The notes beneath the pieces were generated by a model, which was given only the letters and a program-made list of their open reading frames with translations, was not told the DNA's origin and made no database searches. Of a DNA stretch of 24,469 bases, positions 7,084-14,549 are shown piece by piece (positions within the stretch are counted from its first letter, which is position 1; each line of letters opens with the position of its first letter). This DNA is from a virus. The position numbers and the translations under genes are program-made. The stretch lies in IMG/VR virus record IMGVR_UViG_3300046331_000487, positions 1 to 24,469 of that record; one strand, 5' to 3'.

Positions 7084-7533
7084 TTAGTCCTCCAAAGGCC
7101 AAGCTCTACGAAGTGTAGGCATGTGGCGATTGTTCCTTAAGTAAATTATACCGTGTCTCAGCGCATCGTTTGCGTGGCCACGCCCTGGGATGTAAATACC
7201 CAGTCGCTTTAGAACATCGTCGTCACACAGTGGCTTTGATGTTGGTGGTTGGTAAACCGGCTTTTGGCCCCACGCATCTTCGTAGGCTTCAAGCGCTCCG
7301 ATGATGTAGACCGGTGACAGGTCTGGGAACTTCACTCCTGTGCGGAGGGTGAATGACTCGCAGACCACGAAGTCCCAGGCTCCGTATGCATGTTCGCTAT
7401 ACCATTTGATAAACCCTTGCAGACCGTCCGGGACTTGCCCGGCCGATCTCACAACGGCTTCCGAGTCTTCTGTAAACTCGAATAGCGCATAACCAGTTGT
7501 GCCACCTGGGTCTAGGCACATCATCTTAGTCAA
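7084..7533 (-). CDS. RuvC-like Holliday-junction resolvase (RNase H fold)
   Basis: The protein starts with a strand carrying CLDPGGTTGYALFE (first catalytic Asp), continues with VCESFTLR (second acid) and ends with HANDALRHGIIYL (C-terminal acidic pair), the layout of phage RuvC-like nucleases that cut branched DNA. TTG at 7533 is chosen because GGAAG lies eight bases upstream and it overlaps the previous stop as TTGACTAA; ATGs at 7524 and 7521 are alternatives, and an ATG at 7581 would overlap the upstream gene by 56 bases. It probably processes recombination or replication intermediates before packaging. Confidence 0.8.
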   Translation of the reverse strand: MTKMMCLDPGGTTGYALFEFTEDSEAVVRSAGQVPDGLQGFIKWYSEHAYGAWDFVVCESFTLRTGVKFPDLSPVYIIGALEAYEDAWGQKPVYQPPTSKPLCDDDVLKRLGIYIPGRGHANDALRHGIIYLRNNRHMPTLRRAWPLED

Positions 7534-7765
7534 GGTTGAAACTTCCCTTGCGCCAGATTGATGGGGAGTGATTCTCCTCAATCTGCTTCTTCATGTCGCC
7601 GTTATCGTACATGCGAATCACTGTGATGCAAGGGTCGCCGTCTTCGAACTCTTCGTCTTCGTCGGCGGATGTCGGTAGCCCATCATGGGTGTAGCATACT
7701 GGCGGACCGCACCAGCCGTTCTTAAGTCCGTATTCAATCCACTCTTCAGCTGTTAGCTTTTTCAC
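7526..7765 (-). CDS. Conserved-type small acidic protein, 79 aa, unknown function
   Basis: GTG at 7765 is preferred over upstream starts because a perfect AGGAGG sits nine bases before it. The product (MKKLTAEEWIEYGLKNGWCG...) has a cysteine pair (WCGPPVC), an acidic stretch TSADEDEEFEDGD and a C-terminal VIRMYDNGDMKKQIEENH segment. No domain is recognised. It sits directly before the resolvase, whose TTG start overlaps its stop. Confidence 0.65.
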   Translation of the reverse strand: MKKLTAEEWIEYGLKNGWCGPPVCYTHDGLPTSADEDEEFEDGDPCITVIRMYDNGDMKKQIEENHSPSIWRKGSFNLD

Positions 7766-7865
7766 GCCCAGCATCCTCCTGTTTAATAAATTGATAACAC
7801 TGTAAAGCCAGTGGGTCTCGGCTTCCATTCTCGAACCTAGAGGCATGAAACTCTACTGCTTTCAT
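7746..7865 (-). CDS. Possible small protein, 39 aa
   Basis: An ATG at 7865 opens a 39-codon frame (MKAVEFHASRFENGSRDPLA... to KANS) that fills the only gap between the HTH gene (ending 7909) and the 7526-7765 gene and overlaps the latter by 20 bases. The residue pattern looks coding rather than random, and a GTG four codons upstream (7877) could also start it. The ribosome site is weak, so it could be translated by coupling or not at all. Confidence 0.4.
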   Translation of the reverse strand: MKAVEFHASRFENGSRDPLALQCYQFIKQEDAGREKANS

Positions 7866-7908
7866 GTTTTCTTTCACTAGGTCGAACTTTGCTTTTCTAC
7901 TAAATAAA

Positions 7909-8310
7909 TCAGCTATTTTTAGAACCCGCTTCCCTGCTTATTCTTGACTGGCTTAGACCGGTCAATCTTGATATCATGCCCTGGCTTGTGCCTGAGTCCA
8001 TTGCTCGTCGAACTGCCTCAAAGTCTACAGGCCCGCCATTGCTTACACTGAATAGCACAGTGGCTATGTCCTCTAGGCTTTGTGGCGAGAACCGCCCGCC
8101 CTTTTTGTTGGCTTTCGGGATGTTAGCGCTAACAGCCACATGGCTAAGAACACCACCCGATATTTTCGATATCTGGCGATTTGAAAATAAATCATAGTTT
8201 GCGAGATCTTTGGCCTTCTCAATTAGCGCCTCCTTCCTGATAAGTTCTGCATTATCTCTAATCCAAATTGCTTCATGTATTGCGAATAGTCTGTCTGATT
8301 GTTTACGCAT
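7909..8310 (-). CDS. Putative DNA-binding protein with helix-turn-helix segments, 133 aa
   Basis: Two segments resemble helix-turn-helix units: NYDLFSNRQISKISGGVLSH in the middle and MISRLTGLSQSRISREAG at the C-terminus (about residues 111-128). The N-terminus is helical and charged. No enzyme motif is seen. The start shares the TAATG junction with the primase-helicase gene upstream, so it is co-translated with replication genes. A replication-accessory or regulatory role is plausible. Confidence 0.6.
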   Translation of the reverse strand: MRKQSDRLFAIHEAIWIRDNAELIRKEALIEKAKDLANYDLFSNRQISKISGGVLSHVAVSANIPKANKKGGRFSPQSLEDIATVLFSVSNGGPVDFEAVRRAMDSGTSQGMISRLTGLSQSRISREAGSKNS

Positions 8311-10505
8311 TAGTTAATCAACTCCAAGAATGTCTTGTGGCCTTCAACAAACACGTTAAGTCTGGCCTGTGAACGAAGTGCATCAACCATCTCGTCAAAC
8401 TCTCGCTTGCGCTTGTTGTTGAACTTCTTGTAAGCCTCTTCGTATCGCATCTTGCCACCACGCTGTAGGATTACAGCCTCAAGGCTATCAACGTCACGTT
8501 GCCACTCCGAAGCGGAGATTGCACCAGCCATGCGCACAAGGTTCTTAAACCAGCCTTCTGCGTAGTGGATTGCGATAAGCAAGTGCTTTGACTCAACCTT
8601 TTCTGAGCGGTCGTACATTGCAAGTAGAACTGCAATCTTCCACACAGATAGGGCTAGACGCTGGCGAGACGGCTCGATAGACTCCTCGTTAGGGTGTCCA
8701 TGAGTGTAGTCACCCATCTCCCACTTGAAGCGGTTGAAGCGCTCTAGCGCCTCGTCCGACAAGAAGATTGGTCGAGGGAACGGTGCACCTTTACGTCGCC
8801 ACCATGAGGCGGTTCCGAATAGGCTTGCAACCAGCCTGTCCATCTCTTCGTCACGAACCATAACCTCTTGCTCACTGGCCTGTGCCAAGTCCTCGCTTTC
8901 ACGAGTTCTCTCAGGTGCGTCAGCAACAACGTAAATGAATCGAGCCAAGAATCCTGAACGGAAGTAGTCGATTGTCAGAACTTCTGCAACCTTGCTTGTG
9001 ATACCCATCAAGTACATCAAGAAGTTAGTCTCGGCTCGTTCGGTCTGAACAGCCTTGACACCGCTTGAAGCGCCTGTCGAGCGAAGCATTACAGGAACTT
9101 TACCATCGTAGAGTTCTGTGTACTGGTCAGCAGCAGCAGCCATGTAAGTCTTGGTTACAAACTCCTTGAACAGACCCTGAACCTCGTCTCGGTGGAACAG
9201 TGAGGTCATCTTGTCTCGACCTGCAAGGTGCTTGACAAGTGCTTCACCGGTCGCGTTAGAGCCGATGTCGATCTGGTAGCCTGCGTGGTTCTCGTATGCT
9301 GTAATCATTCGTAGCATGAGGCTACGGCTTGTTGACTTACGGCTACGAGTTGTCTCACCAAGTAGCATGAACCAGAGGTTTAGTCCCATTCTGCCGTATT
9401 TTGGTGCTGCACATCCAATGTCCGAGAATGCAGAAGAGAGAACGGTGAACGCACCAGCGACCTGATACTCAACAGCTCCGTCTGTTTTCTTCCCGGCCCA
9501 GTCGACGTAGGCATCGACAAAGGTTGGCGTTTCCGCAACAATTTTTCGTTCACTCTCGGTGAGGAAATCGATTTTTCTTTCATAGTCTTCTGCCTCGCTT
9601 TCAATAGGCTCAACGGTAATAACGTTTGACGTTACGCTTGCACCGGCACGTTGCACTTCACGCCACAGGTCGCCGTCTGCGTCCATGCGCTTAGGGCGGT
9701 CTGTGCGGTGGTACTTGTTGCACTTTGCATGCTTTGCAATTGTAAACACTTCTTCTGCGGTTAGCCCTTGACGGAACAGTTCCATCTCAAGTTTCCACAG
9801 CATCTTTGACAGGTCGGCGTTTGGTGTCGGCTCGTCAAGGTATAGCGAGATAATGTCAGAGTTGCTTGAAACCTTTGCAAGCACAGCCATAACCTCAGGG
9901 ATAGCCTCAGGCATTGGTGCGTTTGCAAGTTCAGGCATAGAGTCGACAACTACACCCTTGTAGAGTTCTTCAATCTCTGCGATGGTGTAGATGATTCCGT
10001 TGGTCTCTGCAACAACCGGCTGTGACTCGTCATACTTCAAGTTGCTGGTGTCAGCAACGCGAAGCAACTTGGTCGGGTTCCAACCTGATACGTCGCAACC
10101 CTGGTCTCGGTGTGCGTAAGCAATCTTCTTTGCAAGTAGCGCAACACGCTGTGGGTCTTGCTCTCCGTCAAGCACCCAGTATGCATGCCAGCGGTCCTTA
10201 GAGGTCTCTACAGAGATCGTAGGAGCAATCTTGAAGTTGGCTGGGTTGCAGGTGTCTGCGTCTGCGTAGACGACCGAAACGCTCTTAGCGTTCTCACGAA
10301 TGCGTCGCTCTTCGTAGTAAAGGATTGGCGAGAAGTACACGTCCTCAGCCTTGTGCGCCTTGGCGTATTCGGCCATCTCGTCAATTTCATCTGGATACGA
10401 GAAGAACTTTTGCACAGTAGGGACGTTGCGAGCATCCTTAGTTACGATAGTCGCGTATCCAGCGCCGTTGCCTAGCACTGTTTCTAGAAAATCTTTAATC
10501 TCCAT
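8310..10505 (-). CDS. Primase-helicase: RepB/AEP-like primase domain plus DUF3987-type ATPase
   Basis: The 731-residue protein has an N-terminal archaeo-eukaryotic primase-like region: VVYADADTC (about 78-86, acidic pair), HAYWVLDG (about 105-112) and CDVSGWNPTKLLRVADTSN. The middle carries a Walker A segment LGETTRSRKSTSRS (about 383-396) and a Walker B-like SLFHRDEVQGLF (about 433-445), followed by MGITSKVAEVLTIDYFRSGFL with a sensor-type Arg. This order matches phage DUF3987 primase-helicases, which prime and unwind at the fork. Start ATG 10505 has AAGGAGGATAC upstream; it is the largest gene in the window and the likely core of the replisome. Confidence 0.8.
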   Translation of the reverse strand: MEIKDFLETVLGNGAGYATIVTKDARNVPTVQKFFSYPDEIDEMAEYAKAHKAEDVYFSPILYYEERRIRENAKSVSVVYADADTCNPANFKIAPTISVETSKDRWHAYWVLDGEQDPQRVALLAKKIAYAHRDQGCDVSGWNPTKLLRVADTSNLKYDESQPVVAETNGIIYTIAEIEELYKGVVVDSMPELANAPMPEAIPEVMAVLAKVSSNSDIISLYLDEPTPNADLSKMLWKLEMELFRQGLTAEEVFTIAKHAKCNKYHRTDRPKRMDADGDLWREVQRAGASVTSNVITVEPIESEAEDYERKIDFLTESERKIVAETPTFVDAYVDWAGKKTDGAVEYQVAGAFTVLSSAFSDIGCAAPKYGRMGLNLWFMLLGETTRSRKSTSRSLMLRMITAYENHAGYQIDIGSNATGEALVKHLAGRDKMTSLFHRDEVQGLFKEFVTKTYMAAAADQYTELYDGKVPVMLRSTGASSGVKAVQTERAETNFLMYLMGITSKVAEVLTIDYFRSGFLARFIYVVADAPERTRESEDLAQASEQEVMVRDEEMDRLVASLFGTASWWRRKGAPFPRPIFLSDEALERFNRFKWEMGDYTHGHPNEESIEPSRQRLALSVWKIAVLLAMYDRSEKVESKHLLIAIHYAEGWFKNLVRMAGAISASEWQRDVDSLEAVILQRGGKMRYEEAYKKFNNKRKREFDEMVDALRSQARLNVFVEGHKTFLELIN

Positions 10506-10537
10506 GTATCCTCCTTTCTATTTGTTTCTCCCATTTG

Positions 10538-10609
10538 CTGCCCCTGCTGGATTCGAACCAACAACCTTAGAGTTAACAGCTCTCTGCTCTGCCATTGAGC
10601 TAAGGGGCA
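10538..10609 (-). tRNA. tRNA-Asn (anticodon GTT)
   Basis: Read on the minus strand, TGCCCCT (5' acceptor) pairs with AGGGGCA. A GCTC/GAGC D stem, a CTGTTAA anticodon loop giving GTT, and a T arm with TTCGAAT loop are all present; the discriminator base is G and no CCA is encoded. The outermost anticodon-stem pair is a G-A mismatch. It lies 32 bases upstream of the primase gene start in the same transcript. Confidence 0.9.
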
Positions 10610-10799
10610 AGGTATGATGCGCAGTTGACTAGACTACCATCACAGGCTCTATTCTTCATACACCTCCAAGCGGGAGCACTGTTGTAGGCGCTTTTGTCCT
10701 ACTCAGGGCTGTTGTCTGCCCATCACTCTTTCTTTGGCGAGCGAGTCCACCATCTAGCATTTCGGCACTAGCACCTAACATGAGGAGTCACCCTCATCG
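10610..10799 (-). other. Non-coding, hairpin-rich stretch between tRNA-Asn and a tRNA-like element
   Basis: No credible ORF is seen. On the minus strand several short perfect hairpins follow one another: ATGAGG/CCTCAT, CTAG..GC/GC..CTAG, GGGC/GCCC, GTAGG/CCTAC and CTCC/GGAG. No second TTCGA T-loop occurs here. It may be a structured RNA, decayed tRNA genes, or spacer processed away from the tRNA. Confidence 0.35.
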
Positions 10800-10851
10800 T
10801 GCCCCGGTCAAGAATCGAACTTGACTGCGCCAGAAAGGAGAGAAACGGGGC
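10800..10851 (-). ncRNA. tRNA-like element or truncated tRNA (acceptor stem and T arm only)
   Basis: On the minus strand CCGGGGC-A preceded by TCAAG-TTCGATT-CTTGA forms a perfect T arm and 3' acceptor half. GCCCCG at the other end gives six of seven acceptor pairs. Only about 20 bases lie where the D, anticodon and variable regions should be, so it cannot be a working tRNA. The 20 bases contain CTCCTTTCT, like the anti-Shine-Dalgarno end of actinobacterial 16S rRNA. It could be a deletion relic, a tRNA mimic, or the tRNA-end part of an attachment site, but no integrase is in the window. Confidence 0.4.
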
Positions 10852-10871
10852 GCAACGCCAGTGGGGGCTTG

Positions 10872-10896
10872 TGGGGTAGTTTTAAGTCATACCCCA
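10872..10896 (-). terminator. Hairpin after the DUF669-like gene (possible weak terminator)
   Basis: TGGGGTA (10872-10878) and TACCCCA (10890-10896) form a perfect 7-bp stem 16 bases after the stop codon at 10913. There is no strong T run, so it may attenuate transcription or define the 3' end of the upstream mRNA before the tRNA region. Confidence 0.4.
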
Positions 10897-10912
10897 GGAC
10901 TGCCCATTTAGA

Positions 10913-11386
10913 TTATGAAACCCAAATTTCGCTAGCCGACTTTACGTTGATTGGCTCAGCAAGCGATGAAGCAGTTGCAGTGCCAGCCTTGACGAAGCCT
11001 GCAACGTTGTTGTCTTCTCCGCCGTTCTGACCAGGAACAACGGTAACCTTTACGGCCACTGCCTTACCAGCCAACTCGTTTGGAGTCGGGACGGTGAACG
11101 AGCCTTCGCTCATGTCGTAGCCCAGAGCCGAGAAGAACGCCTGAGACTTCCAGAAGGCCTTGCCGGTGTATAGGGGGACGTAGGTGAAGATGCGACGGTT
11201 CTCAGCCTTGCCGTCCGAGATGCGGAACTGCAACTTGTACTGAGGCTTGCCGGCGTTCTCGCCTGACTTGACCTCGGTCAACTCGGCGTTGAAGACGGTT
11301 GCGTTGTAGGTTCCGGCAGGGATTGGTGCGTAGTCGCTGTTCTGCTGTAGGTCAGCAGGTGATAGATTGATTGTTAGGTTTGACAT
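10913..11386 (-). CDS. DUF669-like protein, probable ssDNA-binding protein
   Basis: The 157-residue protein opens with INLSPADLQQNSDYAPIPAG and has the beta-rich TYNATVFNAELTEVKSGENA and KPQYKLQFRISDG pattern followed by KAFWKSQAFFSALG, which matches DUF669-type phage proteins usually found next to Sak4-like recombinases and considered ssDNA-binding. There is no catalytic motif. It begins four bases after the recombinase gene ends. A role in coating ssDNA for annealing/replication is inferred from that pairing. Confidence 0.65.
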   Translation of the reverse strand: MSNLTINLSPADLQQNSDYAPIPAGTYNATVFNAELTEVKSGENAGKPQYKLQFRISDGKAENRRIFTYVPLYTGKAFWKSQAFFSALGYDMSEGSFTVPTPNELAGKAVAVKVTVVPGQNGGEDNNVAGFVKAGTATASSLAEPINVKSASEIWVS

Positions 11387-11390
11387 AAGT

Positions 11391-12119
11391 CTAGTTTCCT
11401 CCTAGTTTGTTGATGCCGTCAATGATTTTCTTGATGCTTGGGCCGTACAGCTTTGCTGGCAGTCCGAAGCGGTTTCCAGATACGAGACGCTCTGAAGACT
11501 GCAAGTTTAGCACACGATGTACAACTCCTGCTTCGTCAGTTTCTGCGCCCATGTATCCGATAATGTCAGGGATAGCTGGAAGCGTGTTCTTCGCTGACCC
11601 CGGCAACATTGGCACAGTCTTAACTGCACCAGTCTGGTCGTCCTTGTCGTCCTGAGCGTGTGCTACGAGGATTGATAGGAACGGAGCGGCGTGAAGTTTG
11701 CGGGCCAATAGGTTGATCCACTCCTTCAAGTCACCCCACTTACCGAACTTGTTGTTGCGGTTCTCTGGTTTCTCTCCAAAGAATTTCTCTGCCCGGTCCA
11801 TCGCAACGCCGAGCGTGTCGATGATAACGGTCTTGTACTTGTGAGGCTGGTCGAGTAGCGCAGTAACTACGCTGTCGAACTTCTCGTGAGTGTCAACCTC
11901 AACCACGTCGACATCTTTCCAGTCACGTGCAATTGCGGATGAGCCACCCTCGGTGTCAATTACTAGAACTGGTGAGAGTTCCTTGACTTCAGCGGCTGAT
12001 GCAGCAAACCAAGACTTACCACGCTTTGGGTCGCCGTAGACCAGGATGGTCTTTGGCGTGTTTAGTTTGTCTGCTTTTGTAATGAACTGCTCAAAGGGCA
12101 GTTTTGGGAAATCGCTCAT
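11391..12119 (-). CDS. Sak4-like RecA-family ATPase (single-strand annealing/recombination)
   Basis: Walker A GDPKRGKS at residues 29-36 and Walker B-type strands VLVIDTEGG (51-59) and KTVIIDTLG (D101), in a compact 242-residue protein, match the AAA_24/Sak4 group of phage recombinases, minimal RecA relatives that act with an SSB. A TTGACA promoter carrying the repeated operator motif lies directly upstream, and CTTAAGGAGGAG provides a strong ribosome site. Neighbours (RecB-like nuclease upstream, DUF669 protein downstream) support a recombination module. Confidence 0.85.
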   Translation of the reverse strand: MSDFPKLPFEQFITKADKLNTPKTILVYGDPKRGKSWFAASAAEVKELSPVLVIDTEGGSSAIARDWKDVDVVEVDTHEKFDSVVTALLDQPHKYKTVIIDTLGVAMDRAEKFFGEKPENRNNKFGKWGDLKEWINLLARKLHAAPFLSILVAHAQDDKDDQTGAVKTVPMLPGSAKNTLPAIPDIIGYMGAETDEAGVVHRVLNLQSSERLVSGNRFGLPAKLYGPSIKKIIDGINKLGGN

Positions 12120-12147
12120 TTTGTTTTCTCCTCCTTAAGAGATATTC

Positions 12148-12176
12148 AGTATAACATATTCAATTCTACTTGTCAA
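12148..12176 (-). promoter_or_regulatory. Sigma70-type promoter for the recombinase/replication genes
   Basis: On the minus strand: TTGACA (12176-12171), 17-base spacer, TATACT (12153-12148), about 29 bases before the recombinase ATG. The spacer contains most of the repeated TTGAATATGTTA motif, and the spacer also holds the stop codon of the upstream membrane-protein gene. Confidence 0.8.
12152..12163 (-). promoter_or_regulatory. Operator-like motif TTGAATATGTTA inside the promoter
   Basis: The minus strand reads TTGAATATGTTA here, overlapping the -10 element by two bases. The identical 12-mer recurs at 19915-19926 and 20195-20206, with near copies nearby. Placement between -35 and -10 would allow a bound protein to block RNA polymerase. 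Confidence 0.6.
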
Positions 12177-12405
12177 GCGCTTTTTCAAGTTTCTTCAAAT
12201 TGTTTGCAAATGCCATCATCTTTACGAAACGATACAGTCCAAACGTAATCATAATCGATACGATCGATAGCATAATCCACTTGAGTGCTTCTGAGTCGCT
12301 TTCCTTTGCGCCCCACAGCAGGATTACTGAGAAGCAGATGCGATAGATTAGCGCCATGCTTGATGCCAGTCGGACGGTTGTCTTGTTTACGTTTATGTTA
12401 TTCAT
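12166..12405 (-). CDS. Small membrane protein, 79 aa
   Basis: Two hydrophobic segments (about residues 15-33, SMALIYRICFSVILLWGA, and 42-62, KWIMLSIVSIMITFGLYRFV) and a basic, helical C-terminal tail (FANNLKKLEKALDK) indicate a two-span inner-membrane protein. Start ATG 12405 overlaps the previous stop at TAATG with GGAGG upstream. Function unknown; it is not next to the lysis genes. Confidence 0.6.
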   Translation of the reverse strand: MNNINVNKTTVRLASSMALIYRICFSVILLWGAKESDSEALKWIMLSIVSIMITFGLYRFVKMMAFANNLKKLEKALDK

Positions 12406-13127
12406 TAGGCCTCCAAAACCTTGCAGTCGAAGCAGTGCTCTTCACGCTGGAACTCTTCGATATCTTTACCGGACTGAACCTCAGCCCAGATTCTTGCTAA
12501 TCTGTCCCACATTGATTGTGCGAATGCTTCGTCATAAGGGAATGTCCAAGTCCACACGTCAGGGTCGTACGTGCCATCTCGGTTGATGAACACAAGAGAA
12601 CACGCATCGATCTCAGTGCCACCCTTGTTCAAGCCCCATGCGTAAATCTGCGCCTGCGCAAAGTATCGCTTGAGGGTGTAGGTTGACTCAGCGGCAACCT
12701 TAGTGTCCCTGGCCTCGCCTAGCACAACGGACTGCAACTGGCGTGACTTCTCACGCTTCGATGTCTTCCAGTCAACAAGGTGCTTGCCCTCAACTAGGGC
12801 CAGGTCTGGCTTTGACTTGATTGTACCGTAGCCGTCAAGTTCGCCCAGTACGATTGTCTGCTCAACACGAGCAGATGCAAACTCTGGAAACTCATCAAGG
12901 TCGACTGTCTCGATACGCGCCTCTAGGAACTCATGGATTGCAGTTCCTACCTTAGCGCCCATCCAGTATTTAAACTCGCCTGACGGCAGGCCTAGCAACT
13001 TCTTGGCTAAGTGGAACTCGCATGGGTCAGAGAAGTCTGATGCTCCTACTTTGCGTTGCGAGTCTCTTGCGGACTTTTGCTTGAAAAGCCCAAGCGCCAT
13101 GTCCCTGATTCGTGAATCCGGAATCAT
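12405..13127 (-). CDS. RecB/Cas4-like PD-(D/E)XK nuclease
   Basis: GTAIHEFLE (H65), a GYGTIKSKPDLAL strand (D108), LVDWKTSK (D119, K121) and YFAQAQIYAWGL make up the PD-(D/E)XK core with the QxxxY motif typical of the RecB/Cas4 exonuclease group. C36 and a C-terminal HCFDC (C232, C235) resemble the Fe-S cysteines of Cas4/AddB nucleases, but the usual last cysteine is missing as the protein ends five residues later. It probably resects double-stranded ends for the Sak4-like protein encoded downstream. Confidence 0.85.
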   Translation of the reverse strand: MIPDSRIRDMALGLFKQKSARDSQRKVGASDFSDPCEFHLAKKLLGLPSGEFKYWMGAKVGTAIHEFLEARIETVDLDEFPEFASARVEQTIVLGELDGYGTIKSKPDLALVEGKHLVDWKTSKREKSRQLQSVVLGEARDTKVAAESTYTLKRYFAQAQIYAWGLNKGGTEIDACSLVFINRDGTYDPDVWTWTFPYDEAFAQSMWDRLARIWAEVQSGKDIEEFQREEHCFDCKVLEA

Positions 13128-13148
13128 TTTCTCTCCTTTAAATGTGTA

Positions 13149-13490
13149 TTAGAACAGTGTATCTGGTTTTCTGGAAAAGTCAATACCGCCCCACACTCCA
13201 TACTGCTCCTCGTTTGCAACAGCAAAGTCGTAGCACTGCTTTAGTATTGGGCAACCATAGCACAAGGCTTCGCAGTCGTCCTCGGTGAGGGCTGAGCGCC
13301 CAGGTCCGTTGCCACTGCGAGCCTCAAAACCCAGACCGTCATAGTCGGTATAAAAGTATGGGTTATACAGGCATGGGTAGTATGGTTCTTTCTCGATTGC
13401 CGAGAACAACGCTCGCCACTTCCCCATAGCCTCCGGCTTTATGCCGAAGTGCAATGGGTCGGTAGTCATAATGGTTCCGTCTCCGGCCAT
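13149..13490 (-). CDS. WhiB-family Fe-S transcription factor
   Basis: The protein has the WhiB cysteine block (C73-x3-C77-x2-C80-x5-C86, with C40 also available) and the G[VI]WGG turn (YGVWGGIDF, residues 97-105). WhiB proteins carry a 4Fe-4S cluster, bind the primary sigma factor and are nearly confined to actinobacteria and their phages. At 113 aa it is of usual size; the C-terminal basic tail is very short (SRKPDTLF), so DNA contact may be limited. Start shares the TAATG junction with the membrane-protein gene upstream. It may redirect host transcription or affect host septation. Confidence 0.92.
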   Translation of the reverse strand: MAGDGTIMTTDPLHFGIKPEAMGKWRALFSAIEKEPYYPCLYNPYFYTDYDGLGFEARSGNGPGRSALTEDDCEALCYGCPILKQCYDFAVANEEQYGVWGGIDFSRKPDTLF

Positions 13491-14032
13491 TACTCGGCTT
13501 CCTTTGCAAACGCTAGACGCGTAATCTCTTCAGAAGCCAGTAGAACAGCAATAGGGGCACTGGCGGTAATAATAACACCCATCCAAACTCGGTAGTCAGA
13601 AGAAGTCCCATCCCAGTAAGCAAGAGTGTGGCTTGCATTAGCCACAACAGAAATGATCGCAAACCCCGATAGTCCAAGTGTCGTCCTCCAAGTAGATTCA
13701 CCGCGAGCCTTGAACACAATCAGCGAGACTGTATAGGCCAAGATTGCAGCGTCGATGAATAGTGCCGGTAGCCATTGGATAACCTTTGGGATTCCAGTCC
13801 ACTCTGAGACAGAGTAGATACCACTGAATGATACAGCGAATGATGAGACCATTAGTATGCCCACCAGCACAACAGCGAGTAGCAGAACCGGTATAGAGTC
13901 TGGGTTGATTCGAGCCTTCTTTACAGCAGGCTTTTCTTCCTTTACGATAATCTCTTCTAGCATCTCTTCCTCTGTGAACTGGTGCTTAATTGGGTTGTAG
14001 ATAGGTTCAAACCCGACCACTTCATTCCTCAT
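13490..14032 (-). CDS. DUF2637-like membrane protein, 180 aa
   Basis: After a charged cytosolic N-terminus (~45 residues), four membrane segments are visible: SIPVLLLAVVLVGILMVSSF, WLPALFIDAAILAYTVSLIV, TLGLSGFAIISVVANASHTL and VWMGVIITASAPIAVLLASE. The FSGIYS...GIP...LPALFIDAAI and ANASHT motifs match the DUF2637 family found in actinobacterial mobile elements and phages (related to Spd-type spread proteins). Its role in phages is unknown; it is placed immediately upstream of WhiB. Confidence 0.7.
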   Translation of the reverse strand: MRNEVVGFEPIYNPIKHQFTEEEMLEEIIVKEEKPAVKKARINPDSIPVLLLAVVLVGILMVSSFAVSFSGIYSVSEWTGIPKVIQWLPALFIDAAILAYTVSLIVFKARGESTWRTTLGLSGFAIISVVANASHTLAYWDGTSSDYRVWMGVIITASAPIAVLLASEEITRLAFAKEAE

Positions 14033-14303
14033 TCCTCAAAATTCCTAACAGTTTATTCACCATCTCTGGCTCCCACAGTGTGCCTTTGTTGTATTGCTCA
14101 ATCATTGCAATCGCCTTTTCAACGCCTTGCTTGCGCTTTTCGTTCTCGATGTGCTGTGCATACTCTAGAGGCGAGAACAGCGGTGGGCTCATCCTATTCT
14201 CGACCACCCAACTATTGTAGTCCTGAATAAGACTAATGTCAATGGTTGTCGAGAATTCAATCATCTCGCCAGTTCGTGGGTCTACAATTTCGTAATCGCT
14301 CAC
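14022..14303 (-). CDS. Hypothetical protein, 93 aa
   Basis: No family recognised. The product is acidic at the N-terminus (YEIVDPRTGEMIEFS) and helical and basic in the second half (YAQHIENEKRKQGVEKAIAM). The GTG start at 14303 overlaps the NrdH stop (AAGTGA) and the gene overlaps the next one by 11 bases, indicating coupled translation. Confidence 0.65.
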   Translation of the reverse strand: MSDYEIVDPRTGEMIEFSTTIDISLIQDYNSWVVENRMSPPLFSPLEYAQHIENEKRKQGVEKAIAMIEQYNKGTLWEPEMVNKLLGILRNEE

Positions 14304-14548
14304 TTGTGGTTCTCTCCTAGTAGGAATGAGTGGAGCGACTTAATCTTGTCGATGCGGAAGCCGGACCAAATCTTGATGTCAGTCTCGACGATAGGGGCTT
14401 GTAGCAAACCCTTAGCCTTAAACTCTTCCAACTTGTCTGGGTGCTCTGTTAGGTCGTATGACTCATACTTGATTCCGAGTCGATCGAGTTCCTTCTTTGT
14501 CATCATACACTGCACACAACTTGGGGTGCTCCACACCTTGATGTCCAT
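14300..14548 (-). CDS. nrdH: NrdH-like glutaredoxin
   Basis: A thioredoxin-fold redoxin of 82 residues with a CVQC active site (STPSCVQCMMTKKELD), the APIVETD cis-Pro strand and a SGFRIDKIKSL C-terminal helix, the layout of NrdH redoxins that give electrons to class Ib ribonucleotide reductase. No reductase gene is in the window, so it may serve the host enzyme or one encoded elsewhere in the phage. Start ATG 14548 has AGAGGAATAAT upstream. Confidence 0.85.
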   Translation of the reverse strand: MDIKVWSTPSCVQCMMTKKELDRLGIKYESYDLTEHPDKLEEFKAKGLLQAPIVETDIKIWSGFRIDKIKSLHSFLLGENHK

Positions 14549-14549
14549 A

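Noticed and set aside
10745-10810. Hammerhead ribozyme suggested by GATGAG and CGAAA on the minus strand
   Set aside because: The CTGATGA core and a GUC-type cleavage site in the correct stem order are missing.
10800-10851. Functional second tRNA, also trying a longer 69-base version
   Set aside because: D loop would be three bases and no anticodon stem pairs; only the T arm and acceptor are sound.
10610-10912. tmRNA or circularly permuted tmRNA
   Set aside because: A T arm exists, but there is no Ala-type acceptor, no tag ending in ALAA, and both acceptor halves are only 50 bases apart.
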